Assembly: GCA_025618425.1 (NCBI GenBank)
Contig: CM046848.1
Location: 25,677,616-25,741,615 of the forward strand
Length of the DNA stretch: 64,000 nucleotides
From: Heliocidaris tuberculata
Taxonomy: Eukaryota; Echinodermata; Echinoidea; Camarodonta; Echinometridae
Direction of reading: 5' to 3'
Part shown: in pieces, positions 47,961 to 59,540 of the stretch
How the letters are laid out: each line of letters begins with the position of its first letter
Position numbering within the stretch: position 1 is the first letter of the stretch
Made by a program: the position numbers and the translations under genes
The notes under the pieces: model-generated
Told to the model about the DNA's origin: nothing
Seen by the model: the letters and a program-made list of their open reading frames with translations, nothing else
The model's database searches: none

Positions 47961-50020
47961 TCATGTTTCCTCTTGCCAGGACTTCAACATTGGTCACAAG
48001 GTCCTGCCACCATCATTAACCCTAAAAGAGCCGGGGGAACGGATGTTACTGCAATATGTTCGAGAAAAATATTTTTTGCTCCACGAGCTTATCGCATACA
48101 GTCTTACGCATCTTTTGATACCACATCTATTAAAATTTCCACCAACGGGTACCATGCAGCGTCAAAAATTGCCCCCCAAAAAGTCATTTCTCCTTGTGTA
48201 TTGTACACAATGCAGAATTGTCAATTCGCAAATACGTAAGTAATCAATTAGCGATAATTCAAAAACCGTCTGAGATATACATGTAGTTAGGAAACTTTAC
48301 AGGGTTAAGATACTCTATCTATGTGCCAAGTTGCAGAAATTTTTCGTCACTCCATGGCTGAGATCCCGTTGGGGGGTGGAATCCATCCCCCCCTCCCCTC
48401 ATTCATACCCTTTCTCGAATACTTGCAAAACATTACAGAACCTTAGGAATGTCTGAAACATGTGCATTTTCAAAACAATGTGCCTCAGTGCCATGCTTGG
48501 ACAAGGGTATGAATACTTCAGAAATGCCAGGAAATGAATATATTAGCATTTCCATTATTAAGCAAATGTGGTGAAACCACACAATTATAGTTCACCTACA
48601 GCTGACAGTTCAAAGTATTCAACCAGTGCCCTAATTCCATTAGTCCACCTTTCATTTTTAAGAAAAACAAAAAAGACTGCAACATTACAATGGGTGTGAA
48701 TAATTTTGTTGTTAACTGTACATGTATGTGTATTATTGTTTAGCCATGTATGGATATATTGAAAGTATATCCATGATCCATCCATAGAAGTCCATGTTAG
48801 GGAGGGATGGACGGCACTGAACATAACTCCTCATACTTAACTTTTCGTCATTGTCATTGTTGAACTGTTTTATAAAATTGGTATAGGATAGGGGACTGAA
48901 TGAGATTAGAATCTTATAACGAAATATTGACTTCAAGTTTTGTTTATTTTTTACTATTTTCGATATTCAGTATCCATATTGACTTTAGTAATATTGCATT
49001 AACTTGTCCTTCATATTACAGTACTCTCTCCTCATTTTCCAGTTCTACTCTTTATTCAAATATTATGGAGTGGGACTTGGGTAAGAACCTTTTAAGACTG
49101 GGTTTTCTTTATCAACCCCTGGCAGCCCTATCTGGTATATTGAAATAAGCAAATATCTCTTCCTTCATATGTGTGCATGGTACTGCATACATTTTGTCTG
49201 CTGTGAGCCGAAAGAATTTTGCCATATGATATGAGTTAATGTCCTTCTGGACATTTTTCCTTATACTTTAACATAGAGTAAATGACCTTCTGGCTCTTCA
49301 CAGATTATATATATTATGGTAACCTGATCACTTTATGCTTGGAATGCCGAATAAACGGTTATTATGATAATAAAGTACAAAATATCTACCGTCATCATTT
49401 CCTGTGAATTACGAAAGGGCCCGCAAACTTTGCTAGTTGAGAAAAAGTGGGATGGATTTTATATGTGCACTTGGTGTGTCCCATATCTAGAACAGCATTC
49501 CCCTCCCTCCACATCACATGTCTGTTGAAATCCCTATGCATTTGAGAAATAAATTTTGTTCTCTTGAAGTTATTATCAAGGTTATCAAAGTTACCAAGGT
49601 TAACATAAATGTTACTTGATCCATTAAAATTGAACATATGTACCTGTACCTCTATAAATTTTGAAATTGGATCTGTGGTCATGAAAAGATCCTGTGTATA
49701 AAATTACAATACCATGAAAATTTGTAAAATGAAAAGTTTTAGGTTCATGTTGTAAAGTAACAACCTGTTCCGTACAGTAATGATTATGGCATGAATTTAG
49801 TGGGGGCTTTTGTCTTCATACAATTATTTTCATTTTATGACCAGTCCTACAAGAATATGAAGACCAATTGACAAAGTTTAAAATCATTTTGTATAAACTG
49901 CTTATTTCAATAATAAAATATTAAGTCTTGTTTTATTTGAAGCCACATTGTCCTGTTGGCACCCCAATTCAGTTTACTCATGAGTATGGAAGGGGATTTA
50001 ACCTTTACAGACTAGGTTTT
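47961..50020. other. Intergenic DNA, nothing recognised
   Basis: Only short frames without motifs. Confidence 0.4.
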
Positions 50021-50595
50021 TTAAAAGGGCAATCCAACCTTGGTAATAATATGATTTGTGTGAAAGCAGAAAAATAAGCAGAACATGATGGTGAAAGTTT
50101 GAAATGAATAAAGTTATGGATGTTTGAAAAATGAGATCACTAAATCTATGCGAATCTCAAATTGGCAATTTGGTGAATCAATTGTGATGTATTTGCGGTC
50201 AACTCTCCTGTTTGTCATACACTAAAATATTGTTAATTTGCGGTTTTCTCCGAAGCACCTTTTACACTGGAGGCCTGGGGCAGTACTCAAATATATTGTA
50301 GATATATAGGTCCTCATATAAGAAAAAAAAAGTCCTACTGATTAATTCATTTTGAAAAAGTGACATTTTAATAATTTTGAGTGTTGGAGCGAATGGGGAA
50401 GTTGTCCGCCACTACATCAGAGTGACATTACTGATTCGGCCAATCTGGAATTCCCACATGTATGGTGGTTACAACTTTCCAAAATTCATAACTTTCTTAT
50501 TGCTTGTCCGATTTCGTTCAAACTTTTACCAATCTGCTTCTCTTTTTTTTTTTTTTCCTCTTTCTTTTAGAACAACTTGCCATTAAGGCTGAATT
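50021..50595. mobile_element. Foldback MITE, same family as 20611-21202 (reverse orientation)
   Basis: Starts TTAAAAGGGCAATCCAACC. Its right part (AACTTGCCATTAAGG) is the complement of the left arm of the 20611 copy. Related arm fragments continue at 50600-50830 and 52620-52740, so several copies may overlap. The right terminus is degraded. Confidence 0.7.
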
Positions 50596-50857
50596 TAACT
50601 TATAGGTTAAAACTTCACACAAAGTTTGCCTCAGTGAAAGCTGAAAAATCAGATCAATCAGAGGAAAAAAAATGAAAGTTGAGGTACATGGGATAAACAA
50701 AAAGAAAGTTATGATTTTTTTTTTATTCTAGTTTGAGATCACTATGGGATTTTTAAGTTGCCAAATTGGTAATGTCATTTTGATGAAATGTTGGAAAACT
50801 CTCCCATTTCCTCCCACACAAAAAAGGATTAAGTCTAAACTATCATTTTTTTAATGC

Positions 50858-52400
50858 CTCCGCCCAACGAAGGTGGTGCCAGAGGCATTATGTTTTCTGG
50901 TTGTCCGTCTCGCTTAGGTCAAAGGTAACAGAGGTCAATTTCTGAAATTGCAGGTGTTAGCCTCGTTCTCACAATAATTCAAGAACCATTTGAGGTATGA
51001 ACTTCAAACTTGGTGCTAGTATGCATCACCATAGGTAGACGATCTGATAAGATTTTGGGGTACATAGGTCAAAGGTCAAAGGTAACAGGTCAATTTCTGA
51101 AATTGCAGGTGTTGGCCTCGTCAACATGATATCACAAGAACCATTTGAGGTATGAACTTCAAACTTGGTGATAGTATGTATTAGCACAGGAAGACGATTT
51201 GATTAAATTTGGGGGTACGTAGGTCAAAGGTCACAGAGGTCAATTTCTGAAAGAAATTGCAGGTGTTGGCCTCGTTAACGTGATATTGCAAGAACCGTTG
51301 AGTTATGAACTTCATACTTGGTGCTAGTATGTATCACCTTAGGTAGACGATCTGATTATATTTGGGAGTATGTAGGTCAAAGGTCATAGAGGTCAATTGA
51401 ATTCTGAAATTGCAGGTTTTTGCCTTGTTATAGTTTTAATAAAGATGGATTTATACAGTGCATCATAAACTATGCAGTCTATGTGCTTTACAATGTAAAT
51501 ATAACTCATTACAAAAGACAATTTTGTGGTTCAAGTACAATGCAAATAAAACAAATGACAAAAATTACAATTTCACAGTTCTACATTATGATGATAATAG
51601 CATAACAAAATCTAAGAATGAAATCAGATAATTTCTTAAACTTATTATTACGAGAAAGATAACAAATATTGCATTAAAATTACAATTTGGTAACAGAAAT
51701 GAACCAACATAACATCTTCATTGGGTACTAATGAAAAATTTATGCAAGGTACATGTATATGTAATTACAGAAAAATATAGGGATACATAACTAATTACTG
51801 AGATTTATGAACAGAACAGGTAGGTCGTGTTGGAGCCTGGCGGATGTTCAGAGGGTCGGAGCGGCTACTTCAAATGCCCTGTCGCCGTAGAAGTGGGTTG
51901 AGTGTCGATTTGTAAGAGGTGCTGGTCTGAAGATCTGAGTGTGCATGCAGGAATATTGTTAACACTATATCTCAATAATCATTTGATCAATTAACTTCAA
52001 ACTTGGTACTAGTATCATGTATCACCATGGGAAGACGATCTGATTAGATTTTGGCAAATGTAGGTCAAAGGTCATGGAGGTCATTTACCATCATGAAATT
52101 TCAGGTTTTTGCATTCTTTTTTAATAAACTCGTGGAACTAGTACGTAGTGAGACAAACTGATTAGATTTTTGTTCACAGAGTTCAAAGTTGACAGGTCAT
52201 AGATGTCATTACATGTGAAATTAATTTTTATTTTAGCCTTGTTATCACCATATCTCATCCATTTTGTATTCATGACTAGGAGGAGATAAAGTGATCAGAC
52301 TTTTAGGTTTTAAGGTGTAAGGTCAAATGTCAAAGAGGTAAACTACATGTACTTGTAGGCTTTTTATTCTGGTTATTACAATATTTCAAGAACAGTTTGA
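50858..52400 (+). repeat. Tandem array (about 145 bp units) with AGGTCAAAGGTCA words
   Basis: Units contain TTCTGAAATTGCAGGTGTT, CAAGAACCATTTGAGGTATG, AACTTCAAACTTGGTGCTAG and GGTAGACGATCTGAT. Perfect AGGTCAAAGGTCA lies at 51066, 51221, 51374 and 52062, and a near copy at 50916. The array is interrupted by a LINE fragment (51425-51955). It starts GCCTCCGCCCAACGAAGG, like other echinoderm-type interspersed repeats. Confidence 0.8.
51425..51955 (-). pseudogene. LINE 3' end fragment inserted in the tandem array
   Basis: The minus strand at about 51945-51850 reads STHFYGDRAFEVAAPTL and then a stop where LINEs have Trp. YGDRAF.VAAP.LWN is the conserved C-terminus of many LINE RT proteins. The remainder to 51425 is 3' UTR-like. 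The array pattern resumes on both sides. Confidence 0.75.
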
Positions 52401-52497
52401 GCCATCAACTGAATTGTATAGGTGGAGGCATATAGGAGATGCATTCGCATTCATCTTGTTTCTTCTAATCTTAGTTATTTCTGAGCAGGATCTTTCT

Positions 52498-53320
52498 TTT
52501 TGTTGGGGGGGGGGGGGGCATATAATGACTTGCTATCCATACCATATATTGAGTACAGCTAGGAGGGGAAAAGTTACCTAGAAAAAGAAATGGAAATTCA
52601 TGATTTGTAGTACATGTACACAAAAATGGGAGAGTTGTCCCCAATAATGTCCCGGTCAAATGACCAAATCCCCAATTTGAGATTCATTATAACTTATCAT
52701 TTTGTCAAACTCATTTCAGCACTTCACCTATCTGCTTTGTGTGGGGTTTTTTTCTTTGTTTCTGCCTTCACATGGCAGGGGGGGGGGGGGGGGTGGTACT
52801 CAGATTTGGTTTGGACGGGGGTTTGCGGCTGAAGCCTCCAAACCCATACCTGCATTTTTTTTTAGGGTCATTTTTTGGCAAAAAGGGTACCCATTTTTAG
52901 GGACTGTTGATGAAAGAAATGGTTTCAATTAATTTTACATCTGGGATTTGCACTTTAGCAAGAATATGGGTGAGGTATCATTCTGAAAATAGGACCCCAT
53001 GATTAAGGCAAAGATCTAAAAGTGGGGCCATTTTTGGGCGATTTGCCAACACAAAATCATATCCCTTGTACTTAGGGATGACCCCTCGCGTAAGCCGGGC
53101 TTAAAAGCATGGCTTCCAGACTTGGTGATTTTAACTGCTGCACTGAGTGTGAAGTGGTTCATATACTTATTCTTAAAAGTAACCCTTTACTTTCGTTCAA
53201 AAGAACATAAGGACAAATGAGAGATTGGTTAGTGTCAACTTTCAACTTGATATTCAGTCCAATACAATTCCAATGAGAAGATCACTTTCTTTGAAGCCAG
53301 GCCCCAGTGCTGCTTAATGA
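52498..53320. other. G-run containing repeat-like DNA
   Basis: G runs at about 52504-52518 and 52779-52793. No gene recognised. Confidence 0.4.
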
Positions 53321-53724
53321 ATGTTTATGATTGACATTATGCCCATTAAAAACAGTGTTATTGACTTCCTTATGGCTGTGCAAACAGCCGCCTTCTTCGC
53401 CTGACTGGTTTTGTAAGCGATATAACGTCATTACGATAATAACACTACTTACAGTAATTATAGTAATTTCAGTAATGAATCATAAGAGGTCGTGTGATCA
53501 AGACAAACTTTCCGGTGTAGTCAGCTTTGTATTTAGTATCCAATATACATTATAACTTACTTTTTCACAGGAGGTTGTCGAATAGAATTAAGAAAAAACA
53601 ACGATGATTTTGAAAGGGACTCGAAGTCATCAAACTTTCTCTAAGCGCTATGAGACAGTTTTATTAAAAGTATATATAGTGCGCTTTACAAAAATTGTTC
53701 TATTATCATCATTCTTGTTATTGT

Positions 53725-54180
53725 TGTTAATTCAATTCAATTCAGATTTATTGATCATGCACAAAAATAAAGATACATTGGCATAAAAATCATTTTCCGG
53801 CTGTTTCTGCAAATATACAAAACATCAATTCAACATACTATAAATTCATAAAATCAGAAATAAATAAAGCACACGATAGGAATAAATGAAAATGATTTAA
53901 CATAACTGCATGTCAAGAGAAAGAAAACACACAACATCAGAAGACGGCATGAGGCAGAGGAAACCAGATGTTGGGAAGTGACAGGCAAAGGGAAAGCAAA
54001 TGAAAAGATTAGAGGGAACAGAAGCAGAGTAAAGGAGATGGAGACATGTATATATCGGATTTTATTGAGCTAAAAACTATCAAAAACAAGGACAAACGGT
54101 CCAAAGGCCGATATTTGTCTTGTGTACAAATTAAAATTGAATACATGTACAAATAAAGATAACATGGTAAATATAATAAA
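53725..54180 (-). mobile_element. LINE 3' tails (minus strand)
   Basis: TTAATTCAATTCAATTCAGA then TTTATTGATCATGC is, on the minus strand, a LINE 3' end closing with GAATTGAATT repeats. A second tail-like piece starts near 54050 (GATTTTATTGAGC..). ORF parts are absent. Confidence 0.45.
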
Positions 54181-54229
54181 AATAATGAATTACAGTAAAT
54201 AAAATAGCTATAACATGTAACAATACATT

Positions 54230-54740
54230 AAGTTACTCCCAAGTATAGTAAATTGTTTAGGGGAAGAGAAAAATAGAAGGAGGAGGGAAAAAAAGAAGAG
54301 AAGGAGAAAGAGAAAGAAAGGGAGGAGAAGAGAACACAAGCTAGGAAGAAGGGGAGTAACTATCAAGTAATTAAAAAGAAAAAAGGATAAATACAAGTAT
54401 ACGTATAAAGTGCTTACTATATAAAGAAATCATTTGAACCAAGCACATACTGAGGTTTCATGCAGAAATGTGGCACCTTACTGTCACAACTATCACTACC
54501 TGCCTGTGCCATAAAAGAATTTTGAATTTTGAATTTACGGCAAGGTAGTAGGCATAAATGTCACTATAGAAGAGAGTGACGGATAAAAAGTGGCAGATGT
54601 AGGGATAGGAAGAAAAGACAAGCATAGAGTAAAAGAAGAAGGAGAGGGATAGAACAGAAGAATTAGGTTGTGAAAGATAAAGGAAGAGAAGAAAGATGAG
54701 AAAGAGGATGAAAGGAAAAGGAGGAAGGGGTGAAAAGTGG
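54230..54740. repeat. Purine-rich (GAGAA) low-complexity DNA
   Basis: Two blocks of AGGAGAAGAGAAAG-type sequence flank a TTTTGAATTTTGAATTT tail near 54518-54535. Reverse-strand frames are Ser/Phe/Leu artefacts. Confidence 0.7.
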
Positions 54741-55270
54741 CTAGACATGCATGTGATTACAGTATTTTAACATTTACAGCATTATAGTTTGGAATTCTTA
54801 TGCACATATCCCATAAATTTTCAAACGGACAAGATTGGCCTGGAGGATTTAGTGTACCATAAATTTATACTTCAGCATACCATTTATACTTTGCTAATAA
54901 AGATAGAACTATTGAATTGAAAACCAACTCCTGTTAATTTGAAAACAAATTGATTTAAATTAGACACCCTGCTAAAATATAAAGTAAAGTACATGTACTA
55001 GATTGGTCACATGACTGCATTCCTAAATAATATTATAGACTGAAGAAGGATAAAAATTTAAAGGTGTTTTCAACTCAGATATAAGGAGCATAACACAAAT
55101 AACTGATAAAGACATAACCAAAATCGTTACTGATATTATCACTATTATGTAAGGCAGATTAGCAAAGTATAAATGGACGGAGTATTATATAGTCATCTTC
55201 AAAGTAATTCCATAACTCGCAATCACCTCTCAAACTTGTCATTGAACAATGTCATGGCATGTATAAGAAA

Positions 55271-55598
55271 GGATGCGGGCTAACTCGGCACTAGGGCGAA
55301 CTCGACCTTGGCGGAAAATCGCCGCCGAGTGAGCCCAGAGAGTTAAAGTGATCGCAAACACTTGTGTTGGATTTTGCATTTAATTACACATTTCAAAACA
55401 CTTAAATTCAGATTATTTGATATCAATGTGTAAAATGATTAGCAAAGAAGTAATGTTGACAATTTCAAGAAGTAAAATTATGCAAAACATGAAATTTAAG
55501 GCTAAAAATGGGTACGGTGCGTAGCGTGGACTTCAACTCTTGAAACCTAGTCACCGCGCAGTGCCGAGTTCGCCCTAGTGCCGAGTTAGCCCGACCCC
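55271..55598. mobile_element. hAT-type MITE with 8-bp target duplication
   Basis: The direct repeat ATAAGAAA lies at 55263-55270 and 55599-55606. Inside, GGGCTAACTCGGCACTAGG at the left is inverted at the right end, with pairing through GGGCGAACTCG. 328 bp, non-coding. Confidence 0.88.
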
Positions 55599-55768
55599 AT
55601 AAGAAATTACCCCCTGAATCTATTGGTTCTGATTTTTGGTAACCTAACACAACTATGTGCTCATAACACAACTATGTGCTCATGCAGAGGATGTATCTCA
55701 TCTTCAGTGATGCTGTTGAATTTATCAATAACAGCTTATTCAGCTATCTCTTCAAGATGCTTTACAGG

Positions 55769-55998
55769 TTAGCCAATTACCTTACTTGCAGTTTTCGTTA
55801 CCCTCATTAGTTTCATTTTGTTTTGAGAAGTAAGTCCATAGAACCAGACAAGGCAGGAAAAAGAGATAGTTGGTTTGATTATGCTATCATAGAAGAAAAG
55901 GAGAGTCTCCTTTTTTACATTTAATGATTTCAATTTCCTTAGGAGATATACCCTCTGGTTTATTCTTGAAACGATGGTTTGGGTGTTAGTATTCCAGC
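55769..55998 (-). pseudogene. LINE reverse transcriptase C-terminal fragment
   Basis: The minus-strand frame has SWNTNTQTIVSRINQRVYLL, RKLKSLNVKKETLLFFYDSI and IKPTISFSCLVWFYG. This is the block after the RT thumb in many vertebrate and invertebrate LINEs. It is bounded by a G-run repeat at the 55995 side. Confidence 0.8.
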
Positions 55999-56215
55999 TG
56001 AAATTGGGGGGGGGGGGGGGCAAACAAAAATTTCCCCAGCGCTCCAAAAGTCGCTCAGTGGGGGGGGGGGGGGTATCAGAATTTATGGGGTCCAGAATTC
56101 TCTGACAAGCAACAAAAAAAAAGAAGAAAATGTCTGAAGGGGGGATTTTTTTCTCTCAAAAGTGGTCAGGGGGGCACTCTGCCCCCTACCCCTCCCCCCT
56201 TGGCTACGCTAGTGT
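55995..56215 (+). repeat. G-run / 'GCTCCAAAAGTCGCTCAGTG' repeat
   Basis: Related to 30590-30890 in Helitron 1: same GCGCTCCAAAAGTCGCTCAG, G run, ATTTATGGGGTCCAG and ACAAGCAACAAAAAAA order. Confidence 0.7.
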
Positions 56216-57268
56216 TCTGTACATGTTTTCATTCTTGTCTGTAATTCTTGCGTTGCCTCAATTAATCGCGGAGAGGTTTCGTGAGTTTGTTTTTGTTTTA
56301 TTTCATTTTATTTTTATCGATGGACCTAATTAATCATCCCATTTCATTTCATACGTCATGCACTCAAATGGAGAATATGCCTAATTTTACGGGTTTGTTG
56401 TTATGGTGACGGATAAACCTGCATGAATGCACACACTATGTGTGCAAACAACACGAGAAGAATTTTGCTACCTTTCTCCTGAGTAGCTGCACTTTGTGAT
56501 TGATACCATTTTTATAATTTACCAACCGTTGTAATAAGAGCCATGTAGACAAAACACAAAGCTATACCTCTTCATGTGCGTAGTAATTTTATACCGCCGG
56601 GTCAGAGCTCACTAACGTATCCATAAATTGACCAACGGAGAGTTAGCTGACCAGCACTCGGAGATGTGGGGAACCCCCTCGCCCGCTCGATGATTGCATA
56701 TTTCAGTAACGTTACTGCAATCTATTAAAGGTACCATCGTCCTCAAATTTTCTAAGAAAAGTTATGGACCTTTAAACGGGAAAGGATGCCCATGTGTTTG
56801 ATTCGTTACTGATGTTGCAATTTTTCTTTTTTAATAGTTCAGTCTTCACTTTGATTAGATATATACGAACTACATTCTGCTCACTGGCATTACTGTAACG
56901 AGATCATCATGTTTACAATCATTTCTTTATTTCAAAGAAAAATAAAACAATATAAAAATTTGAATCATGCAAAATAGCAGTAATAAGAACCAGGTCCATG
57001 AACCTGTTCGGGTTCATGGCAGGTTGTAATACAAAGTATCATGATATATACGAAAAACAAAGGATAAACATGAACATGCAGTAGTGGGAAAGAAATATTA
57101 TAACAATATAATGTCATTTTGATGCTTAACGACAATATATTGTCATATTACAATATAATGACAATATGAAAATTGTATGAGAAAAGGGTGTTATAGTGTA
57201 TTGATTTTCTTGATCAGGTCTGAACGTGGGTATGGATGGTACATTTAGTCTGGTGACTATTTTTTTTT
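56216..57268. other. Intergenic DNA, nothing recognised
   Basis: Only note: several ACAATATAATGTCAT-like repeats near 57100-57170. Confidence 0.4.
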
Positions 57269-57650
57269 CTATAACTTAATGTATTTTACTCTTTCCCAAT
57301 ATCGATCCTTCCTATTGTAGAAAATAACAAAAGATGAAAGAAGAGAATGTTTGCTAATGTCATTAATCAGTACCATGTGTCTGACATCGCATTTACACAT
57401 ATCAACAACAGTTTTTAGTCTAGATTTGTTTTCTTTATCAATGTGACCTCTCACCCCAATTTCAATTGCTTCAAAGAAGACGGAGTATTCTGTTTCTTCC
57501 AAGTCTGCTATTAAATTCTCATACCGTTCTATCTTTCTATCATTGTGCTTCCTGTACGTTTGTTTCAAAGGGAACAGTGACTTCCACAATTAATATCTTT
57601 TTTTCCTCCTCCCATACAATAACTAAATCTGGGTCGCTGGGTTGTAACGA
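57269..57650 (-). pseudogene. Retroelement C-terminal restriction-like endonuclease remnant
   Basis: The minus strand reads PSDPDLVIVWEEEKKILIVE then VTVPFETNVQEAQ. A frameshift near 57548 follows, then DRKIERYENLIADLEE and FFEAIEIGVRGHI..NKSRLK, DISKHSLLSSFVIFYNRKD. The PD..(I/V)VEVTVP pattern and the order match the endonuclease-like C-terminus seen in many animal retroelement RT proteins. No RT domain adjoins. Confidence 0.6.
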
Positions 57651-57719
57651 GGATATGAGGTGGGATAGTGCCCCAGGCTACAGCATACCCCCACCTCAAA
57701 ATTTTGGGGGGATATATAC

Positions 57720-57870
57720 CCTCATCCCCCCCCCCCCCCGAGATCGACACCCATGTACGGTATTGACCGACCGTACCGTACCATTTTTCAGCGTAAAAAA
57801 AAAAAAGAAAAGAGAGAGATGGAGAGGGAGAAGAAAAGAGAAGAGAAAAGAAGAAAGAAGGTGGGAGGGT
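57720..57870. repeat. C-run and GA-rich low-complexity DNA
   Basis: C run at about 57726-57739, then AGAGAGAGATGGAGAGGGAG-type sequence. Confidence 0.8.
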
Positions 57871-58673
57871 GATAAATGTCATGATCATAGGCTGATCGTA
57901 GGCTTATCACCAGTTTAATGGAAGAACACGAACATCGAAGTGACTTTGCCTTTTTCCATTATTATGAAACGCATTATCACATAAACCGAAGAACAGCATA
58001 TATGCCACAAAACTTTTTCACCCAATCGCAGATCTTAAAAATAATATCCTCAAGAAAGTGATAAATTAAACTCGCCACCTGACCGTGAAACTTCCTATTT
58101 ATAGCTTAGGCCTACAAGATTTTCCAGCCCATTTTCGTCACCTCTTCAATCAATTTTTAAAAATTTGCCTTCAATTCCAACGAAGGCCTATAGGACAGGA
58201 TCATTTGGACATCATTCTTCCCGCTCTTCGCATATCGCATATTTGGGCAGCGAGGGTCCCAGATAATTATTGTAACTTCTGTACATTTTCACTACAAAAT
58301 TTTTTTTTAAATTTGCTCTCTCGCAAAAAAAAAATAGAAATTGAAAAGTTGATATTTGGGCAAAAGGCGTCAGCTCCCTTCTTGCGAAAATGGGTCAGTA
58401 GGACCAAGATCTCTACATCTGTGATTTTCTATTTTGTGAGGGGGGAGGGGAGAGATTATGGTGCAGCATTTTTGTCGGCAAATTTGTGTGTCACACCCCC
58501 TCCCCATTTAAAATGTTCTAGCGACGCAACTGGATGACAGTCTGTTGAGTGTCCGATAATGAACAGTCATCAGACGCTTATCTGATTGCAATGTGTATCA
58601 CTTGTAGGGGTCTGCCCCTTCGAACCCCACTGAAACCGTACCACTATAAAATTCCTTCCGACGGGCCTGCAAT

Positions 58674-58675
58674 TA

Positions 58676-58728
<53 letters not shown>

Positions 58729-58749
58729 TGTGTGTGTGTGTGTGTGTGC

Positions 58750-58796
<47 letters not shown>
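58674..58796. repeat. (TA)n(TG)n compound microsatellite
   Basis: TA run 58680-58724, then TG run to about 58796. Confidence 0.97.
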
Positions 58797-58798
<2 letters not shown>

Positions 58799-58805
58799 CG
58801 TGTGT

Positions 58806-59400
58806 ACGTATTTTGTTTCCTTTAAACTCTTAAACAAGTCGTGCGTATTACATGTATTTGTGGTTATCCCGATCATGCAGTTCAGCATGCTCATCCAAAA
58901 TCCAAGATGTTTCTCTTGAGGTCGATCTTGATGGAGTCCACGAAGCCTCAGATGCACCTCTGACCTGACAGTCTGAGCATGATTTGCTACTTTAAACTAT
59001 GAAACAAACTAAGTACCATGATATGTATGCATCGGAATTTTTTATTGATATTATCGCAGGGCAAATCAATATAACCCTATATTACTGTGTTGAAACTGGT
59101 TATGAAGATATAAACGAAACAAACAAATGATATACAAGAGTGAGAATGACGTATATCAGCTCTAAGTTGCCAAGAACATTGTTTTGTTGTTTTGTTTTTT
59201 AAAGATAGTATAATAAAAAAAAAAGGAACCTAAAATGGTACAATAGTGGCAATCCTACAAGTGCAAAATCGAACGTTTTAGGATTCAACTAAATATACTG
59301 CAAATTTAAAGGTGCACATACATATATGTAAGGTCTCATTTTGCACCCTTGTTCGTCCAGGGCAGTAAAGTAGCGTAGATCCAGCCATTTCGGGAGTACT
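58806..59400. other. Intergenic DNA, nothing recognised
   Basis: GGTCGATCTTGATGGAGTCC near 58920 resembles a LINE coding piece, but it is too short to call. Confidence 0.3.
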
Positions 59401-59540
59401 GGGGAGCGTTTCATGAAAGGAAGTTGTCGGATATTTTATCCGGCAACTGTTATAAGCTACTGAAATCCTTGCATCTGATTGGCTGAGAGCAAATTTGTCG
59501 GATAAAATATCTGACAAGTCCTTTCATGAAACGCTCCCCT
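59401..59540. mobile_element. 140-bp MITE, GGGGAGCGTTTCATGAAAGG ends
   Basis: The ends are exact inverses over 20 bases and pairing continues through GTCGGATATTTTATCCG. This is the structure of a very short foldback MITE. Confidence 0.88.

Noticed and set aside
49395..49682. 95-codon minus-strand frame of fairly normal composition
   Set aside because: No recognisable family, splice context or repeat; not enough to call a gene.
54208..54748. Hydrophobic Phe/Leu/Ser frames resembling membrane proteins
   Set aside because: They are complement of GAGAA low-complexity DNA with no family motif.
58549..58957. Frames with YI, CV and HT repeats
   Set aside because: They are products of the TA/TG microsatellite.
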